Source: Cyclobacteriaceae bacterium (lineage in GTDB: Bacteria; Bacteroidota; Bacteroidia; Cytophagales; Cyclobacteriaceae). From it: a stretch of 64,000 nt of DNA. Positions 25,314 to 33,845 of the stretch are shown here, in pieces. Both the position numbers and the translations under genes were made by a program. The first letter of the stretch is position 1. The number at the start of each line of letters is the position of its first letter. The DNA lies in contig JANQKF010000024.1 in assembly GCA_028281285.1 (NCBI GenBank), positions 1 through 64,000 of the forward strand, in the 5' to 3' direction. The notes beneath the pieces are model-generated. The model worked only from the letters and a program-made list of their open reading frames with translations. It did not search any database and was not told the origin of the DNA.

Positions 25314-25652
25314 ATGCCGTATAAAGACAAGCCTATTGAAAAGAAATACTTCACCATTGGTGAAGTGGCTAAAGATCTCGGTGTTGCTACTTCTCTTATC
25401 CGTTTTTGGGAAACTCAGTTCGACTTCATCAAACCTAAAAAGAACAATAAGGGCAATAGAAAATATACACAGGATGATTTGAAAAAGATCAAGCTTGTCT
25501 ATCATCTGGTAAAAGAAAAAGGCTATACCCTTCAAGGAGCCAACGACCATATCAAAAAGAGTTCGGGTGGTATTCAGGATAGGTCTGAAATGATCAATTC
25601 ATTGAAAAAAATCAAAGGCTTTCTCGAAGACATGAAAAGCCAGTTGCCATGA
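25314..25652 (+). CDS. MerR family transcriptional regulator
   Basis: A 112-residue helix-turn-helix protein. KKYFTIGEVAKDLGVATSLIRFWETQF is the MerR winged-helix start (shown here in part), with RKYTQDDLKKIKLVYHLVKEKGYTL as the second wing and helix. It lacks a long C-terminal effector domain, ending in a short helical tail. This short type is widespread in Bacteroidota beside dprA and envelope genes. The ligand and targets are unknown. Its TGA overlaps the dprA ATG by four bases (ATGA), so the two are coupled. Confidence 0.9.
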   Translation: MPYKDKPIEKKYFTIGEVAKDLGVATSLIRFWETQFDFIKPKKNNKGNRKYTQDDLKKIKLVYHLVKEKGYTLQGANDHIKKSSGGIQDRSEMINSLKKIKGFLEDMKSQLP

Positions 25653-26752
25653 CCGAAGAGAAGCTCTATCAAGTAGCTTTATCTCTTATCCCAAATATCG
25701 GCCCTGTTCTTTCAAGACAACTGATCAACCATTTCGGTACTCCTCAGGAAGTATTCAAAGCCAGAAAAGGATCTGTTTCAAAAGTCAAAGGCTTTGGTGA
25801 AAAGCTTTCCAGGATTATTCCGGATGCCAACAAAATGCTTTTGGAAGCCGAATCCGTGATTGAAAAATCGGATAAGGCACGAATTCATATTCACTATTAC
25901 AAAGAACAAGCCTTTCCAAAGCGCCTGATTAACATTAATGATGCTCCGATTGTCTTGTATTCCAAAGGGAAAACCGATCTGAATGCACCACGGAATATTG
26001 GCATTGTGGGTACGCGGAAAGCTACTCAATATGGATTGGAAACCACTCAAAGGATTGTAGCCGACTCGAGCTCGACTAATCCCGTGATCATTTCGGGACT
26101 GGCCTATGGAATTGATGTGAAATCCCATCGAGAAGCTCTCAATAATGGTTTACCTACAATTGGTGTGATGGCCTGCGGACTTGATAAGGTGTATCCCGTT
26201 CGTCATCGATCGGTTGCAGAAAAAATGCTTGAAAACGGAGGGTTGGTGAGTGAATATCCAATAGGAACACCTGCTGATCCCCGTTTCTTTCCTGCTCGCA
26301 ACAGGATCATAGCCGGATTGTCAGATGCCCTCATTGTTGTGGAAGCGGTCAAAAAAGGTGGCGCCTTGATTACCGGAAATATAGCCTTCAGCTATGACAA
26401 GCCGGTTTTTGCTGTGCCTGGTGATCTCCAAAGCACATATTCCGAAGGATGTAACAATCTTATCAAACAACTCAAAGCCAATATCTACACCAATTTTCAA
26501 GACGTTGCAGAGTTCCTGAATTGGGATTTGGAATTGCTGGAAGAAACAAAAAGCGAACAGTTGTACTCTAATTTGCAGGGTACGGAGTTAAAGGTAGTTG
26601 AGACTCTATTGGCCAATAATCGACAAATGCATTTGGATAAGTTAAGTTGGCAGTCCCAAATCCCTCTTAGCCAGTTGGCTGGGATCTTACTTCAGCTTGA
26701 ATTTACCGGCTTGATCAAGCCGCTGCCCGGAAAAGAATATCGACTGACTTAG
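25649..26752 (+). CDS. dprA: DNA-processing protein A (natural transformation)
   Basis: A 367-residue protein that binds incoming single-stranded DNA and loads RecA. It contains an N-terminal helix-hairpin-helix region (SLIPNIGPVLSRQLI), the Rossmann core with GIVGTRKATQYG, ISGLAYGIDVKSHREAL, FPARNRIIAGLSDALIVVEA and GALITGNIAF, and a C-terminal winged helix (LPLSQLAGILLQLEF type). Full length. It starts within the MerR stop (ATGA) and overlaps the convergent serine hydrolase by four bases at its own stop. Confidence 0.96.
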   Translation: MTEEKLYQVALSLIPNIGPVLSRQLINHFGTPQEVFKARKGSVSKVKGFGEKLSRIIPDANKMLLEAESVIEKSDKARIHIHYYKEQAFPKRLININDAPIVLYSKGKTDLNAPRNIGIVGTRKATQYGLETTQRIVADSSSTNPVIISGLAYGIDVKSHREALNNGLPTIGVMACGLDKVYPVRHRSVAEKMLENGGLVSEYPIGTPADPRFFPARNRIIAGLSDALIVVEAVKKGGALITGNIAFSYDKPVFAVPGDLQSTYSEGCNNLIKQLKANIYTNFQDVAEFLNWDLELLEETKSEQLYSNLQGTELKVVETLLANNRQMHLDKLSWQSQIPLSQLAGILLQLEFTGLIKPLPGKEYRLT

Positions 26753-28134
26753 TCGTTTCCCCTAAGGCTTAGATCAGTCGTACCCTTCTCTAACAAAGCA
26801 TAAACAAGGTTGTGAATCCGAGGCCGAATGTTGAGCGAATATATCTTGCTGTTCGCGCGTGTTGGGTGCACTCGATTTGAAAGAAAGACAAAGAGCAAAT
26901 CATTCTCGGGATCAGCCCATACTAATGTGCCCGTGTAGCCGGAATGACCATAACTTCCAGGGCTTGCTCCTTTTGCTACACTGCTTCTGGTCTCATCGTA
27001 CTCGATCAATGGCTTATCAAAACCCAACCCTCTCCTGTTTTCCTCATCACAATATTGGCAGCGCGTAAATTCTTCCACCGTACTTTTTTTCAGGTAGCGC
27101 TTTCCATTATAAACGCCATCATTCAACCACATTTGCCATACTTTGGCCAAATCATAAGCATTGGCAAAAAGACCCGCATTTCCGGATACACCAAGCATCA
27201 TTGCCGCTCCTTCGTCATGTACAACTCCATGTAAAGTCTGCATCCTGAAAAAGGAATCTACTTCAGTCGGTATGATTCTGTCCAATGGAAACTTTTGACC
27301 AGCGTTAAAACCTACAGTTTTGGCTCCCAGCGGGCCATAGAACTCGTCTTCCAGGAATTGATCAAAGGTTTTACCCGAAATTCGTTCAACCAACTCAGGA
27401 TAGAGGTAAAACGAAAGACCAGAATACACATATTCTTTTTCCCTTAACATCTTCGACCTTCGAATCATCTTGTAGATCTTTTTGGTTTTGAAGTCCTTGT
27501 GAAGAAATAATCCGGATTCGGATATTCGATGAGGAAATTCTGCCGATGAATCTGACGAAACGGTGTTCTTCCTGTACTTCCCATTCCTTTTTCGGGACTC
27601 CGAATAATAAGGTATCCATGGTTTTAAGCGCGCTTGATGGGCCAACACCTCTCTCATAACCAATTTCTTCTTCCTTCCTTTTGCGATGTCAGGAAAGTAG
27701 TGACCAAAAGTCTGATCAGGATCAAACTTACCTTGGTCATAAAGCTTCATTAAAGCTAATGTAGCCGCTGTGGTTTTGGTCACCGAGGCAAGGTCATAAA
27801 TGTCGGACGGAATCACGGGAGAAAGGCTGTCATAGGTTTGATAACCATAAGCTCTTTCGAAGAAAATCCTGCCATTTTTGGAGAGTAAAACAACACAACC
27901 AGGAAAGGCGGCAGAGTCAAGCGCTTCATTAATGATGGCATTAATTCCTGACTCCAACACAAGGGGATCTATATTTACATCACCTGGAGACACACTGCGA
28001 AGAATATCCTTCCGGCTTTCAAGCGGAATCCCGATCGGGTCCTCGGCCACTACTCCTCCTGGATTACTTTGAGCCATTAAACCAGAAGAAGTCGACAAGA
28101 AAATAACGAGGCAAACAGGCTTTAAAAATCTCAT
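26749..28134 (-). CDS. Secreted serine hydrolase (beta-lactamase/class C PBP family)
   Basis: A 461-residue protein with a signal peptide (LVIFLSTSSGLMAQ). The nucleophile lies in the SxxK motif SVTK (LASVTKTTAAT), the second motif is YSG (EYVYSGLSFY), and HSG (YGHSGYTGT) replaces the KTG triad. This pattern is common in esterase or peptidase members rather than true beta-lactamases. It resembles the C-terminal half of the Bacteroidota proteins that fuse a GH3 glycosidase to a serine hydrolase, but here it stands alone. It probably acts on cell-wall peptides or esters in the periplasm. The stop overlaps the dprA stop by four bases. Confidence 0.9.
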   Translation of the reverse strand: MRFLKPVCLVIFLSTSSGLMAQSNPGGVVAEDPIGIPLESRKDILRSVSPGDVNIDPLVLESGINAIINEALDSAAFPGCVVLLSKNGRIFFERAYGYQTYDSLSPVIPSDIYDLASVTKTTAATLALMKLYDQGKFDPDQTFGHYFPDIAKGRKKKLVMREVLAHQARLKPWIPYYSESRKRNGKYRKNTVSSDSSAEFPHRISESGLFLHKDFKTKKIYKMIRRSKMLREKEYVYSGLSFYLYPELVERISGKTFDQFLEDEFYGPLGAKTVGFNAGQKFPLDRIIPTEVDSFFRMQTLHGVVHDEGAAMMLGVSGNAGLFANAYDLAKVWQMWLNDGVYNGKRYLKKSTVEEFTRCQYCDEENRRGLGFDKPLIEYDETRSSVAKGASPGSYGHSGYTGTLVWADPENDLLFVFLSNRVHPTRANSKIYSLNIRPRIHNLVYALLEKGTTDLSLRGND

Positions 28135-28174
28135 GGTTTAAAATACCAATTTATCCTTGACCCAGGAACGAAAT

Positions 28175-29020
28175 TTATAAGAAGACTGATGCGCTTGCTT
28201 GAATAGAAGTTTGAAGTTGCGCGCTGTCAAGGTTCAATGCTGAGTCTTTAGATCCCAAATATTCGATCAATACTTCAGTAGCTATATTCCCTGTCAAATC
28301 GTCTTTGGCCATTGGACATCCACCATAGCCTTTGATCGCCCCATCAAACCTAATGCACCCGGCATTGTATGCGGCCTCAATTTTCTCTATGGCCGTCTGA
28401 GGAGTAGAATGAAAATGCGCACCTATTTCTGTCGATGGGAAGTCGTTGATTGTGGTTGTAAATATTGAATCAATTAGTTTCGGATTGGCAACTCCAATCG
28501 TATCTGCTAATGATACCACAGACACCTCCATGTCAACCAGAGTTTGAACGAACTCACCTACGATTTGCTCATTAAACGGCTCTCCATAAGGGTTACCGAA
28601 TCCCATCGAAATATAAGTAACCAGTACCTTACCATTTTTTTGACATACGTTCTGAATTTCGGCAAGTTGAGCAAGAGCTTCAGCGATTGATTTATTGGTA
28701 TTTCTCTGCTGGAAGGTCTCAGATATTGAAAGGGGGAAGCCCAAATAGTCAATCTCTTCAAATTGACAGGCGTCTTCAGCCCCACGTAGATTAGCCACGA
28801 TAGCCAGTAGTTTTGAAGAAGTAGTTGATAGATCAAGTCCCTTTAAAACTTCTACTGTATCACGCATTTGAGGAATAGCCTTCGGTGACACGAAACTTCC
28901 AAAATCGATGGTATCAAATCCAACTGTCAATAGATGGTTGATATATTCAATCTTTTTGTCTGTTGGAATAAACTGGCGCCAACCCTGCATGGCATCTCTC
29001 GGACACTCAATAATCTTCAT
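28175..29020 (-). CDS. mvaB: Hydroxymethylglutaryl-CoA lyase
   Basis: A 281-residue DRE-TIM barrel enzyme that splits HMG-CoA to acetoacetate and acetyl-CoA, the last step of leucine catabolism. The N-terminus IIECPRDAMQGW holds the metal-binding D and the Q. SLADTIGVANP, GAHFHSTP and the signature GGCPMAKDDLTGN, with the catalytic cysteine, complete it. The glycine-rich loop differs slightly from the canonical GGCPYAxGASGN. Other leucine-pathway genes are not in the window. Confidence 0.92.
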   Translation of the reverse strand: MKIIECPRDAMQGWRQFIPTDKKIEYINHLLTVGFDTIDFGSFVSPKAIPQMRDTVEVLKGLDLSTTSSKLLAIVANLRGAEDACQFEEIDYLGFPLSISETFQQRNTNKSIAEALAQLAEIQNVCQKNGKVLVTYISMGFGNPYGEPFNEQIVGEFVQTLVDMEVSVVSLADTIGVANPKLIDSIFTTTINDFPSTEIGAHFHSTPQTAIEKIEAAYNAGCIRFDGAIKGYGGCPMAKDDLTGNIATEVLIEYLGSKDSALNLDSAQLQTSIQASASVFL

Positions 29021-29066
29021 ATCACAAGTTTAGACTTCAACATTCATATAGGAAAATCAATTCCAT

Positions 29067-29097
29067 AAAAAAACCCCGATCCCAATGGAGACCGAGG
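29067..29097 (-). terminator. Rho-independent terminator after fasciclin gene
   Basis: Read on the minus strand, a stem CCTCGGTCTCC / GGGATCGGGG (29097-29074, one mismatch and small bulge) is followed directly by seven T residues. It lies 23 bp after the fasciclin stop and ends the sigma/anti-sigma/fasciclin unit before HMG-CoA lyase. Confidence 0.75.
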
Positions 29098-29119
29098 CTT
29101 ATCAAACCAACAACTTATC

Positions 29120-29617
29120 CTACATGTTTGGAGGTAGAATCACCTTATCAATTACATGAACCACACCATTCTTCGCCTTCACATCAGCTGCCACAACTTT
29201 TGCATCGTTGATCTTCACTGATCCATTGCCAATCCATACTTTGATTTTTTCTCCTTGAACAGTACCTGCTTTCATTCCATTGCTAAGGTCTGTCGACATC
29301 ACTTTACCTGAAACCACATGGTATTTCAGAATTGCAACCAATTTGTCCTTGTTCTCAGGTTTCAACAGGCTTTCCAAAGTTCCTTTTGGAAGTGCAGCGA
29401 ATGCCTCATCGGTTGGAGCAAACACAGTGAAAGGGCCATCGCCTTTCAATACGTCAACCAAACCACCTGCCTTTACTGCGGCTACCAATGTTTTAAGATT
29501 GTCATTACCAACTGCCAAATCAACAATGTCCTTTGATTGTGCCTTAGCGGTAGAAGTCAATGTAAATAGAGCAATTACAGCTCCTAATAAAATCTTAGTA
29601 ATTTTTTGAGTTCTCAT
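29120..29617 (-). CDS. Secreted fasciclin-domain protein
   Basis: A 165-residue protein with a signal peptide ([17 protein letters not shown]) and one FAS1 domain. The H1 and H2 boxes are visible as [17 protein letters not shown] and [13 protein letters not shown], with [12 protein letters not shown] between. FAS1 domains mediate adhesion. It follows the anti-sigma gene at 68 bp and is followed by a strong terminator. In mycobacteria, SigK and RskA control fasciclin proteins (MPT70/MPT83), so the neighbourhood suggests this protein is the target of the adjacent sigma factor. Confidence 0.95.
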   Translation of the reverse strand: MRTQKITKILLGAVIALFTLTSTAKAQSKDIVDLAVGNDNLKTLVAAVKAGGLVDVLKGDGPFTVFAPTDEAFAALPKGTLESLLKPENKDKLVAILKYHVVSGKVMSTDLSNGMKAGTVQGEKIKVWIGNGSVKINDAKVVAADVKAKNGVVHVIDKVILPPNM

Positions 29618-29685
29618 TTCTAATGTGCTTAAATTTTAAATACACACTAGTTACGAGCTGGGGTAGCGGTTTGGATTTCGAAGGG

Positions 29686-30495
29686 TTAAGTTTTTTTCAA
29701 ATTTCCCTTCACGTAGGTCTTTTCTACTGTTGCAATCGGTGACCCACCCTCCTTTTCGAGGGTTACGGCAAAGGAAACAACGTTGCCTCTGATCACCTTC
29801 AGTTCCTGAATTAGCTGATTATGGTCAAATATTCCTGCATCAATAGGTGCCTGTCCTTGCTTAATTGCCCAAAGCTGATATTGATGGCCATGTGGGGGTT
29901 CCGGAAGATTATCTACGCTAATGAAAACAGCATTGGTCTTTTTGTTCCAGAACACATTGGCAAATGATTCGGGCGAAATATCCAGACCATCCATTCTGAT
30001 ATGAATGTTGTCCTCATTTAGAAAATGAGCTATTCTCAAATTAGCGTAATCCAATTGCTGGTTGGTCTGATCCACCTGATCGGCCAGTAGAGAACTGGAT
30101 TGTGTGAGCCCTTCGATTTCCTGTTGACTTTTTTCAAGCTTGGAGAAAAAGAACACATTGAATCCGAGGCTTATGAAGAATAGTATAGAGGCCGCAACAG
30201 CCCATAAAGGCGTCCGGACTCTTCTAACAGCTTCCTCTTCATCCACAATTCTCAGGAATTCTTCCTTTTCCTCCTCTCTAATTTCTTTCATCGCCCCATC
30301 CAGAATTTCCTTTCCAGGTAGTTGACCAGTAGATGCTCCGTATTGTTGAACGCTCTCAAAAATCTCGTCCAACTCAATTTTAATTGCTGGATGAGCCTCA
30401 GCCATTTTATCTACCTCCTTCATTTCGCGCTCATTGAGCTCGCCTGCTACATAAGCCTCCAGAATTCCTGACGATATGTACTCTTGAATATCCAC
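29686..30495 (-). CDS. Anti-sigma factor, RskA type
   Basis: A 269-residue membrane protein. The cytoplasmic N-terminus (ISSGILEAYVAGELNERE) is the sigma-binding domain without the zinc motif of ZAS proteins. One membrane segment lies at about residues 98-116 (LWAVAASILFFISLGFNVF). After a coiled coil, the periplasmic part shows the RskA C-terminal domain (YQLWAIKQGQAPIDAG, LAVTLEKEGGSP style). It should hold the ECF sigma factor inactive and release it on regulated proteolysis. Located 3 bp after the sigma gene. Confidence 0.9.
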   Translation of the reverse strand: MDIQEYISSGILEAYVAGELNEREMKEVDKMAEAHPAIKIELDEIFESVQQYGASTGQLPGKEILDGAMKEIREEEKEEFLRIVDEEEAVRRVRTPLWAVAASILFFISLGFNVFFFSKLEKSQQEIEGLTQSSSLLADQVDQTNQQLDYANLRIAHFLNEDNIHIRMDGLDISPESFANVFWNKKTNAVFISVDNLPEPPHGHQYQLWAIKQGQAPIDAGIFDHNQLIQELKVIRGNVVSFAVTLEKEGGSPIATVEKTYVKGNLKKT

Positions 30496-30498
30496 CCT

Positions 30499-31017
30499 CT
30501 AAATTATCGCTCTCAGTTGTTTAATTGCAAGTCGAATTCTGGTTTTTACGGTACCCAAGGGCAGCTCCAAATTCTGGGCTATTTCCTTGTGGGTATATCC
30601 TTGAAAGAATGAAAGATCAATTAATGTCCGCTGATTTTCCGGGAGTCGATCGATCATCTGTCTTAAATACAATTCATCCACTCGCTGATCTAAATCCGGT
30701 TGATTATTAATAGATACGAGGTCAACAGAATCTTTAGATTTCTCTGTAAGCTGAAAATCTTTGGATCTCGTCTTATCTATAGCTGCATTTCGACAAATTT
30801 GCGCTAACCAGGTATACAGGCTACCTTTCGAACGATTGAAACTCCTTCCGTTCTTCCAGATTTTTACAAGAGCATCTTGCAAAACGTCCTGTGCAATTTC
30901 GTCATGTTTCACTATTCTCTTTATAATATTGAACATGGCCGCAGAATAACTCTTGTAAATCAAGGTCAAAGCATGACGATCCTGATTATTGAGACAAATG
31001 ATTATTTGTTCTTCCAC
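30499..31017 (-). CDS. ECF RNA polymerase sigma factor (SigK/RpoE-like)
   Basis: Region 2 is visible as HDEIAQDVLQDALVKIWKN and region 4 as LIDLSFFQGYTHKEIAQNLE with GTVKTRIRLAIKQLR. Total length is 172 residues if the GTG at 31017 is used; this gives a start MEEQIIICLNNQDRHAL typical of the family. A longer frame from a TTG at 31056 (13 more residues) is also open, and no ATG is available. The gene is 3 bp ahead of the anti-sigma gene and divergent from the malonyl-CoA synthetase. Confidence 0.9.
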   Translation of the reverse strand: MEEQIIICLNNQDRHALTLIYKSYSAAMFNIIKRIVKHDEIAQDVLQDALVKIWKNGRSFNRSKGSLYTWLAQICRNAAIDKTRSKDFQLTEKSKDSVDLVSINNQPDLDQRVDELYLRQMIDRLPENQRTLIDLSFFQGYTHKEIAQNLELPLGTVKTRIRLAIKQLRAII

Positions 31018-31153
31018 ATCAAGGAATGTTCTGATATCGGGGGACTGTGATGACAAACCAAAAAGTTATATGGAAGAAACCTGTCTCCATCCGAATTGTT
31101 TACCATTACCTGAATTGACATATTGATTATATTTAGTTTTCCTCTATCAGTAT

Positions 31154-32638
31154 ATGCTTCAGCTCCTTGAAAACGCACAAAAATTCGGAAATGGCACCGC
31201 CATAATTTCCAACTCAAAATCCTATCGCTACTCAGAACTTTTGGACGTTTCGCATCGAGTAGCTGCAACTTTGATGAATAACAAAGGAGACCTGAATGAA
31301 ACTCGCGTGGCATTTATGGTAAATCCTGGATTTGACTATGTGGCAACACAGTGGGGAATTTGGCAGGCAGGAGGAATTGCTGTACCCATTTGTATTTCAT
31401 ATCCAGCTGAATCAATTGAACATGTGCTCGATGATGCTAACTGCTCAGTTGTGGTTACTGCGGGTGAATATTTTGATATTCTCAAACCATTGGTCAATCA
31501 GCGAGAGTTGAGAATTATTAAGACGAACGAGTTTTATGCTGATAAAGATGGGCTACCAGAAATTGAGATTGACAGACGAGCAATGATTCTTTATACCAGT
31601 GGCACAACCGGTAAACCGAAAGGCGTGGTCACTACTCATCAAAACATCGAATCACAAATAAAAACCTTGGTGAGAGCCTGGAATTGGTCTTCTGATGACC
31701 ACATCTTAAACGTCTTACCCTTACATCACGTGCATGGTATCATTAATGTCGTTTCTTGCGCTCTTTGGTCAGGTGCAACATGTCAATTCATAAATGGATT
31801 CAAAGCTGAAAAAGTATTTGAAATTTTCCTGAAGGGAAATATAAATGTGTTTATGGCCGTTCCCACAATCTATTACAAGCTCATTGCTTATTGGGAGCAA
31901 CTTGGTCTGGATGAGCAGAAGGAACTCACAAATAGATTAACCCAATTTCGACTTATGATCTCAGGATCTGCCGCTCTCCCCGTTTCAGTGATGGACAAGT
32001 GGAAAACTATCAGCAACCAAACACTACTGGAACGCTATGGAATGACTGAAATAGGCATGGCTATCAGTAATCCATATGATGGTGAAAGGCGACCAGGGCA
32101 TATTGGTCAGCCTTTACCGGGGGTTCAGGTCAGACTGGTAGATGATAGCGGAAATCGGGTCCCTAATGGTGAATCAGGTGAGATACAGGTAAAAGGATCT
32201 AATGTGTTTCTGGAATACTGGAAACGTCCTGAAGCCACGAAAGAGTCCTTTACAACGGATGGGTGGTTTAAAACCGGAGATGTGGCAAGGATGGATAATG
32301 GCAGCTACAAGATTTTGGGTCGAACATCAGTGGATATTATCAAATCTGGTGGCTATAAACTGTCCGCGCTGGAAATCGAGGAAGTACTAAGAACACATCC
32401 TTCTATCAAAGATTGTGGTGTTGTGGGGATTCCTCATGAGGAATGGGGTGAATTAGTCTGTGCTGGTTTGGTGGCCTCAGGAAAAATAGACATGGATGAG
32501 CTATCTGAATGGATAAAGCTGAAGCTGCCATCCTACAAGACACCACGGGAGTACAAGGTTCTCGATGATCTTCCGAGAAATGTCATGGGTAAGGTCACCA
32601 AGAAGGAACTTCAGCAATTGTTTATTGAGGCATCATGA
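31154..32638 (+). CDS. matB: Malonyl-CoA synthetase (MatB/ACSF3-like)
   Basis: A 494-residue acyl-CoA ligase of the AMP-forming family, making malonyl-CoA from malonate, CoA and ATP. P-loop motif YTSGTTGKPKGV, LPLHHVHGIINVV, ERYGMTEIGMA, GWFKTGD and the final RNVMGKVTKKEL are present. Several stretches (LPLHHVHG, INVFMAVPTIYYKL, GRTSVDIIKSGGYKLSA) closely resemble human ACSF3, a malonyl-CoA synthetase. The two genes that follow encode the MadL/MadM malonate carrier, which supports the assignment. Its stop overlaps madL by four bases. Confidence 0.88.
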   Translation: MLQLLENAQKFGNGTAIISNSKSYRYSELLDVSHRVAATLMNNKGDLNETRVAFMVNPGFDYVATQWGIWQAGGIAVPICISYPAESIEHVLDDANCSVVVTAGEYFDILKPLVNQRELRIIKTNEFYADKDGLPEIEIDRRAMILYTSGTTGKPKGVVTTHQNIESQIKTLVRAWNWSSDDHILNVLPLHHVHGIINVVSCALWSGATCQFINGFKAEKVFEIFLKGNINVFMAVPTIYYKLIAYWEQLGLDEQKELTNRLTQFRLMISGSAALPVSVMDKWKTISNQTLLERYGMTEIGMAISNPYDGERRPGHIGQPLPGVQVRLVDDSGNRVPNGESGEIQVKGSNVFLEYWKRPEATKESFTTDGWFKTGDVARMDNGSYKILGRTSVDIIKSGGYKLSALEIEEVLRTHPSIKDCGVVGIPHEEWGELVCAGLVASGKIDMDELSEWIKLKLPSYKTPREYKVLDDLPRNVMGKVTKKELQQLFIEAS

Positions 32639-33006
32639 AAATCTATGGAGTCGCCATACTAGCCGGTTGCTATCTCTTAGGCCAATTGATCGGTTCGTTA
32701 CTTGGAGTTTGGCTGGGAATTGGAGGTAATGTTGGGGGCGTGGGCTTTGCCATGGTTTTTCTGATTCTGGCTAATGATCAACTAAGGAAAAGGGAATTAC
32801 TTGAGACGAAGTCAGAACAAGGTATCCTCTTCTGGAGCGCGATGTACATCCCAATCGTGGTAGCGATGTCGGCAACTCAAAATGTCAAAGCCGCTGTATC
32901 AGGAGGTTGGGTAGCAATTTTCGCAGCGGTAGCTGTCACTCTCATTTGTTTCATCCTTGTGCCCGTACTATCCCGAATCGGTCAGAAACGTTCAATTGAT
33001 CCCTGA
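32635..33006 (+). CDS. madL: Malonate transporter subunit MadL
   Basis: A 123-residue membrane protein with four hydrophobic segments. The start MKIYGVAILAGCYLLGQLIG and GIGGNVGGVGFAM are typical of MadL, the small subunit of the sodium-dependent malonate symporter MadLM. The ATG overlaps the matB stop and its own stop overlaps madM, so all three proteins are coupled. No mad decarboxylase genes are nearby. Confidence 0.9.
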   Translation: MKIYGVAILAGCYLLGQLIGSLLGVWLGIGGNVGGVGFAMVFLILANDQLRKRELLETKSEQGILFWSAMYIPIVVAMSATQNVKAAVSGGWVAIFAAVAVTLICFILVPVLSRIGQKRSIDP

Positions 33007-33749
33007 TGGAGACCCTGGAACAGTTAATCGATAAGAATGGATTGGTGTTTGCCTTTCTTTTGGTAGGTGGGTTGATGGCAGTCTCTTATTGGTTTTCCAA
33101 GTATATACTTAGAGGAAAGCTACCAGGTGCAGCGATTGCAATCACAGCAGCCCTTGTACTCGCATATTTTGGTGGAAAAAAAGGAGTTGCTGATTTTCCC
33201 ATTCTTGCAGGAATGGCGCTGTTAGGGGGCTCTATGCTTAGAGACTTTGCCATCGTAGCCACAGCGATGGGTGCCAGTTTTTCCGAAATCAAAAAGGCAG
33301 GCTTAGCTGGTGTTCTCTCTCTTTTGATTGGCGTAGTTTTATCTTTTATTCTGGGAGGTTTGATTGCCTTCATTATGGGTTATAACGATGCCAGAAGCAT
33401 TACCACGATAGGTGCTGGTGCCTGCACCTATATTGTTGGCCCGGTAACGGGATCGGCCATTGGTGCCAGCTCTGAGGTAATTGCCATAAGCATTGCAACA
33501 GGGGTGGTAAAAACTGTGCTCGTTACGATCGCTACTCCTTTGGTTGCCAAGAAAATTTACTTGAATAACCCTAATTCTGCGATGGTCTTTGGAGGGCTAA
33601 TGGGTACAACCAGTGGAGTAGCCGCTGGCCTCGCGGCTACAGACCCCAAACTTGTACCCTACGGAGCTTTGACTGCCACCTTCTACACCGGCCTTGGGGC
33701 TCTTTTATGTCCATCAATCCTCTACTTTTTGGTGCAGGCATTAGTATAG
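33006..33749 (+). CDS. madM: Malonate transporter subunit MadM
   Basis: A 247-residue inner-membrane protein with seven or eight hydrophobic segments and glycine-rich loops (GAGACTYIVGPVTGSAIGAS, GLMGTTSGVAAGL). It is the large subunit of the MadLM malonate:Na+ symporter. Its start codon overlaps the madL stop by one base. Together with the upstream ligase it forms an uptake-and-activation unit for malonate. The stop at 33749 is followed by 96 bp holding the PadR operators. Confidence 0.9.
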   Translation: METLEQLIDKNGLVFAFLLVGGLMAVSYWFSKYILRGKLPGAAIAITAALVLAYFGGKKGVADFPILAGMALLGGSMLRDFAIVATAMGASFSEIKKAGLAGVLSLLIGVVLSFILGGLIAFIMGYNDARSITTIGAGACTYIVGPVTGSAIGASSEVIAISIATGVVKTVLVTIATPLVAKKIYLNNPNSAMVFGGLMGTTSGVAAGLAATDPKLVPYGALTATFYTGLGALLCPSILYFLVQALV

Positions 33750-33781
33750 TCTCTCCTACTCTAGAATGAGATTCTTTAATA

Positions 33782-33804
33782 TTAGTTCTACTTTATAGAA
33801 CTAA
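33782..33804. promoter_or_regulatory. Palindrome 1 upstream of padR (operator candidate)
   Basis: TTAGTTCTA-CTTTA-TAGAACTAA is a perfect 9-bp inverted repeat with a 5-bp centre. It lies 16 bp upstream of a perfect -7 element. It shares GTTCTACTT with palindrome 2 read on the other strand. Confidence 0.6.
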
Positions 33805-33819
33805 TTCATTCATGCTGCG

Positions 33820-33827
33820 TATATTTG
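33820..33827 (+). promoter_or_regulatory. -7 promoter element for padR operon
   Basis: TATATTTG matches TAnnTTTG perfectly, 19 bp before the padR ATG. The predicted leader is only about 12 nt. Its last three bases are the first bases of palindrome 2. Confidence 0.5.
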
Positions 33828-33845
33828 TTATACTAAGTAGAACAA
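33825..33845. promoter_or_regulatory. Palindrome 2 upstream of padR (operator candidate)
   Basis: A 21-bp imperfect palindrome, TTGTT-A-TACTAAGTA-G-AACAA, that ends directly before the padR ATG at 33846. It overlaps the -7 element and start site, as expected for PadR autorepression. The reverse strand reads GTTCTACTT, the same half-site as palindrome 1. Confidence 0.6.

Noticed and set aside
29618-29685. SigK-type promoter before the fasciclin gene
   Set aside because: On the minus strand an AAATCC-17-CGTAA arrangement is visible, but it matches the known SigK consensus only partly and no second copy was found, so it is not listed as a feature.
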